A stretch of DNA of 14,362 nucleotides from Saprospiraceae bacterium (GTDB lineage: Bacteria; Bacteroidota; Bacteroidia; Chitinophagales; Saprospiraceae): the NCBI GenBank assembly GCA_014379065.1, contig JACMMM010000126.1, forward strand, positions 1 to 14,362, in the 5' to 3' direction. Positions within the stretch are counted from its first letter, which is position 1. Every line of letters begins with the position of its first letter. Positions 14,347-14,362 of this stretch are shown in pieces. The notes under the pieces are model-generated. The model did no database searches. It had not been told where the DNA came from and saw nothing but the letters and a program-made list of their open reading frames with translations. The translations under genes were made by a program, and so were the position numbers.

Positions 14347-14362
14347 ATGCTCCTTGGCTTTA
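14347..14362 (+). CDS. Possible first codons of a gene running off the window
   Basis: The ATG at 14347 opens a frame reading MLLGF to the window edge. It lies downstream of a TAnnTTTG motif and after the end of the kinase gene. Five codons are too few to identify a protein, so this rests on context alone. Confidence 0.25.

Overview
The window looks like chromosomal DNA of a free-living Bacteroidota bacterium. Two secreted proteins end in type IX secretion (T9SS) sorting domains. Several genes are preceded by the Bacteroidota -7 promoter motif TAnnTTTG with no Shine-Dalgarno sequence. The regulators are a LytTR response regulator and a LytS-type kinase with TPRs, as is common in this phylum. 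The style of intergenic repeats and the protein set suggest a Saprospiria-like lineage, but that is an inference and not a measurement. No phage, plasmid, transposase, CRISPR, rRNA or tRNA gene is visible.

Layout, left to right: a perfect hairpin at the left edge; lysA (diaminopimelate decarboxylase, +); a small lipoprotein metalloprotease of the M57 'HEIGH' type (+); a strong two-way terminator; and, convergent to it, a KP-43-like subtilase with a T9SS tail (-). A gene-free stretch of about 530 bases follows, with inverted REP-like units and a 17-base tandem repeat. Next come a histidine phosphatase (+) and kbl (glycine C-acetyltransferase, +), then a 120-base inverted repeat. A large AT-rich gene follows (-) for a secreted protein with Ig-like repeats, an M23 peptidase domain and a T9SS tail. 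After a 600-base gene-poor gap come a LytTR response regulator (+), 370 bases of stacked repeats, and a cytoplasmic TPR histidine kinase (+). The window ends at a promoter-like motif and perhaps the first codons of another gene.

Working together: lysA, kbl and the phosphatase are housekeeping metabolism. The three secreted or surface hydrolases would act on protein or peptidoglycan outside the cell. The response regulator and kinase very probably form a two-component pair; their targets cannot be read from the sequence.

I see no defence island or obviously new enzymatic system. The least explained material is in the gaps: several unrelated long palindromes and repeat families, above all a 186-base composite palindrome that ends two bases before the kinase promoter motif. 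It shares a small hairpin core with the REP-like cluster 7 kb away. Also worth checking are an apparent Asp-to-Glu change in the subtilase triad and a cysteine cluster inside the M23 domain.
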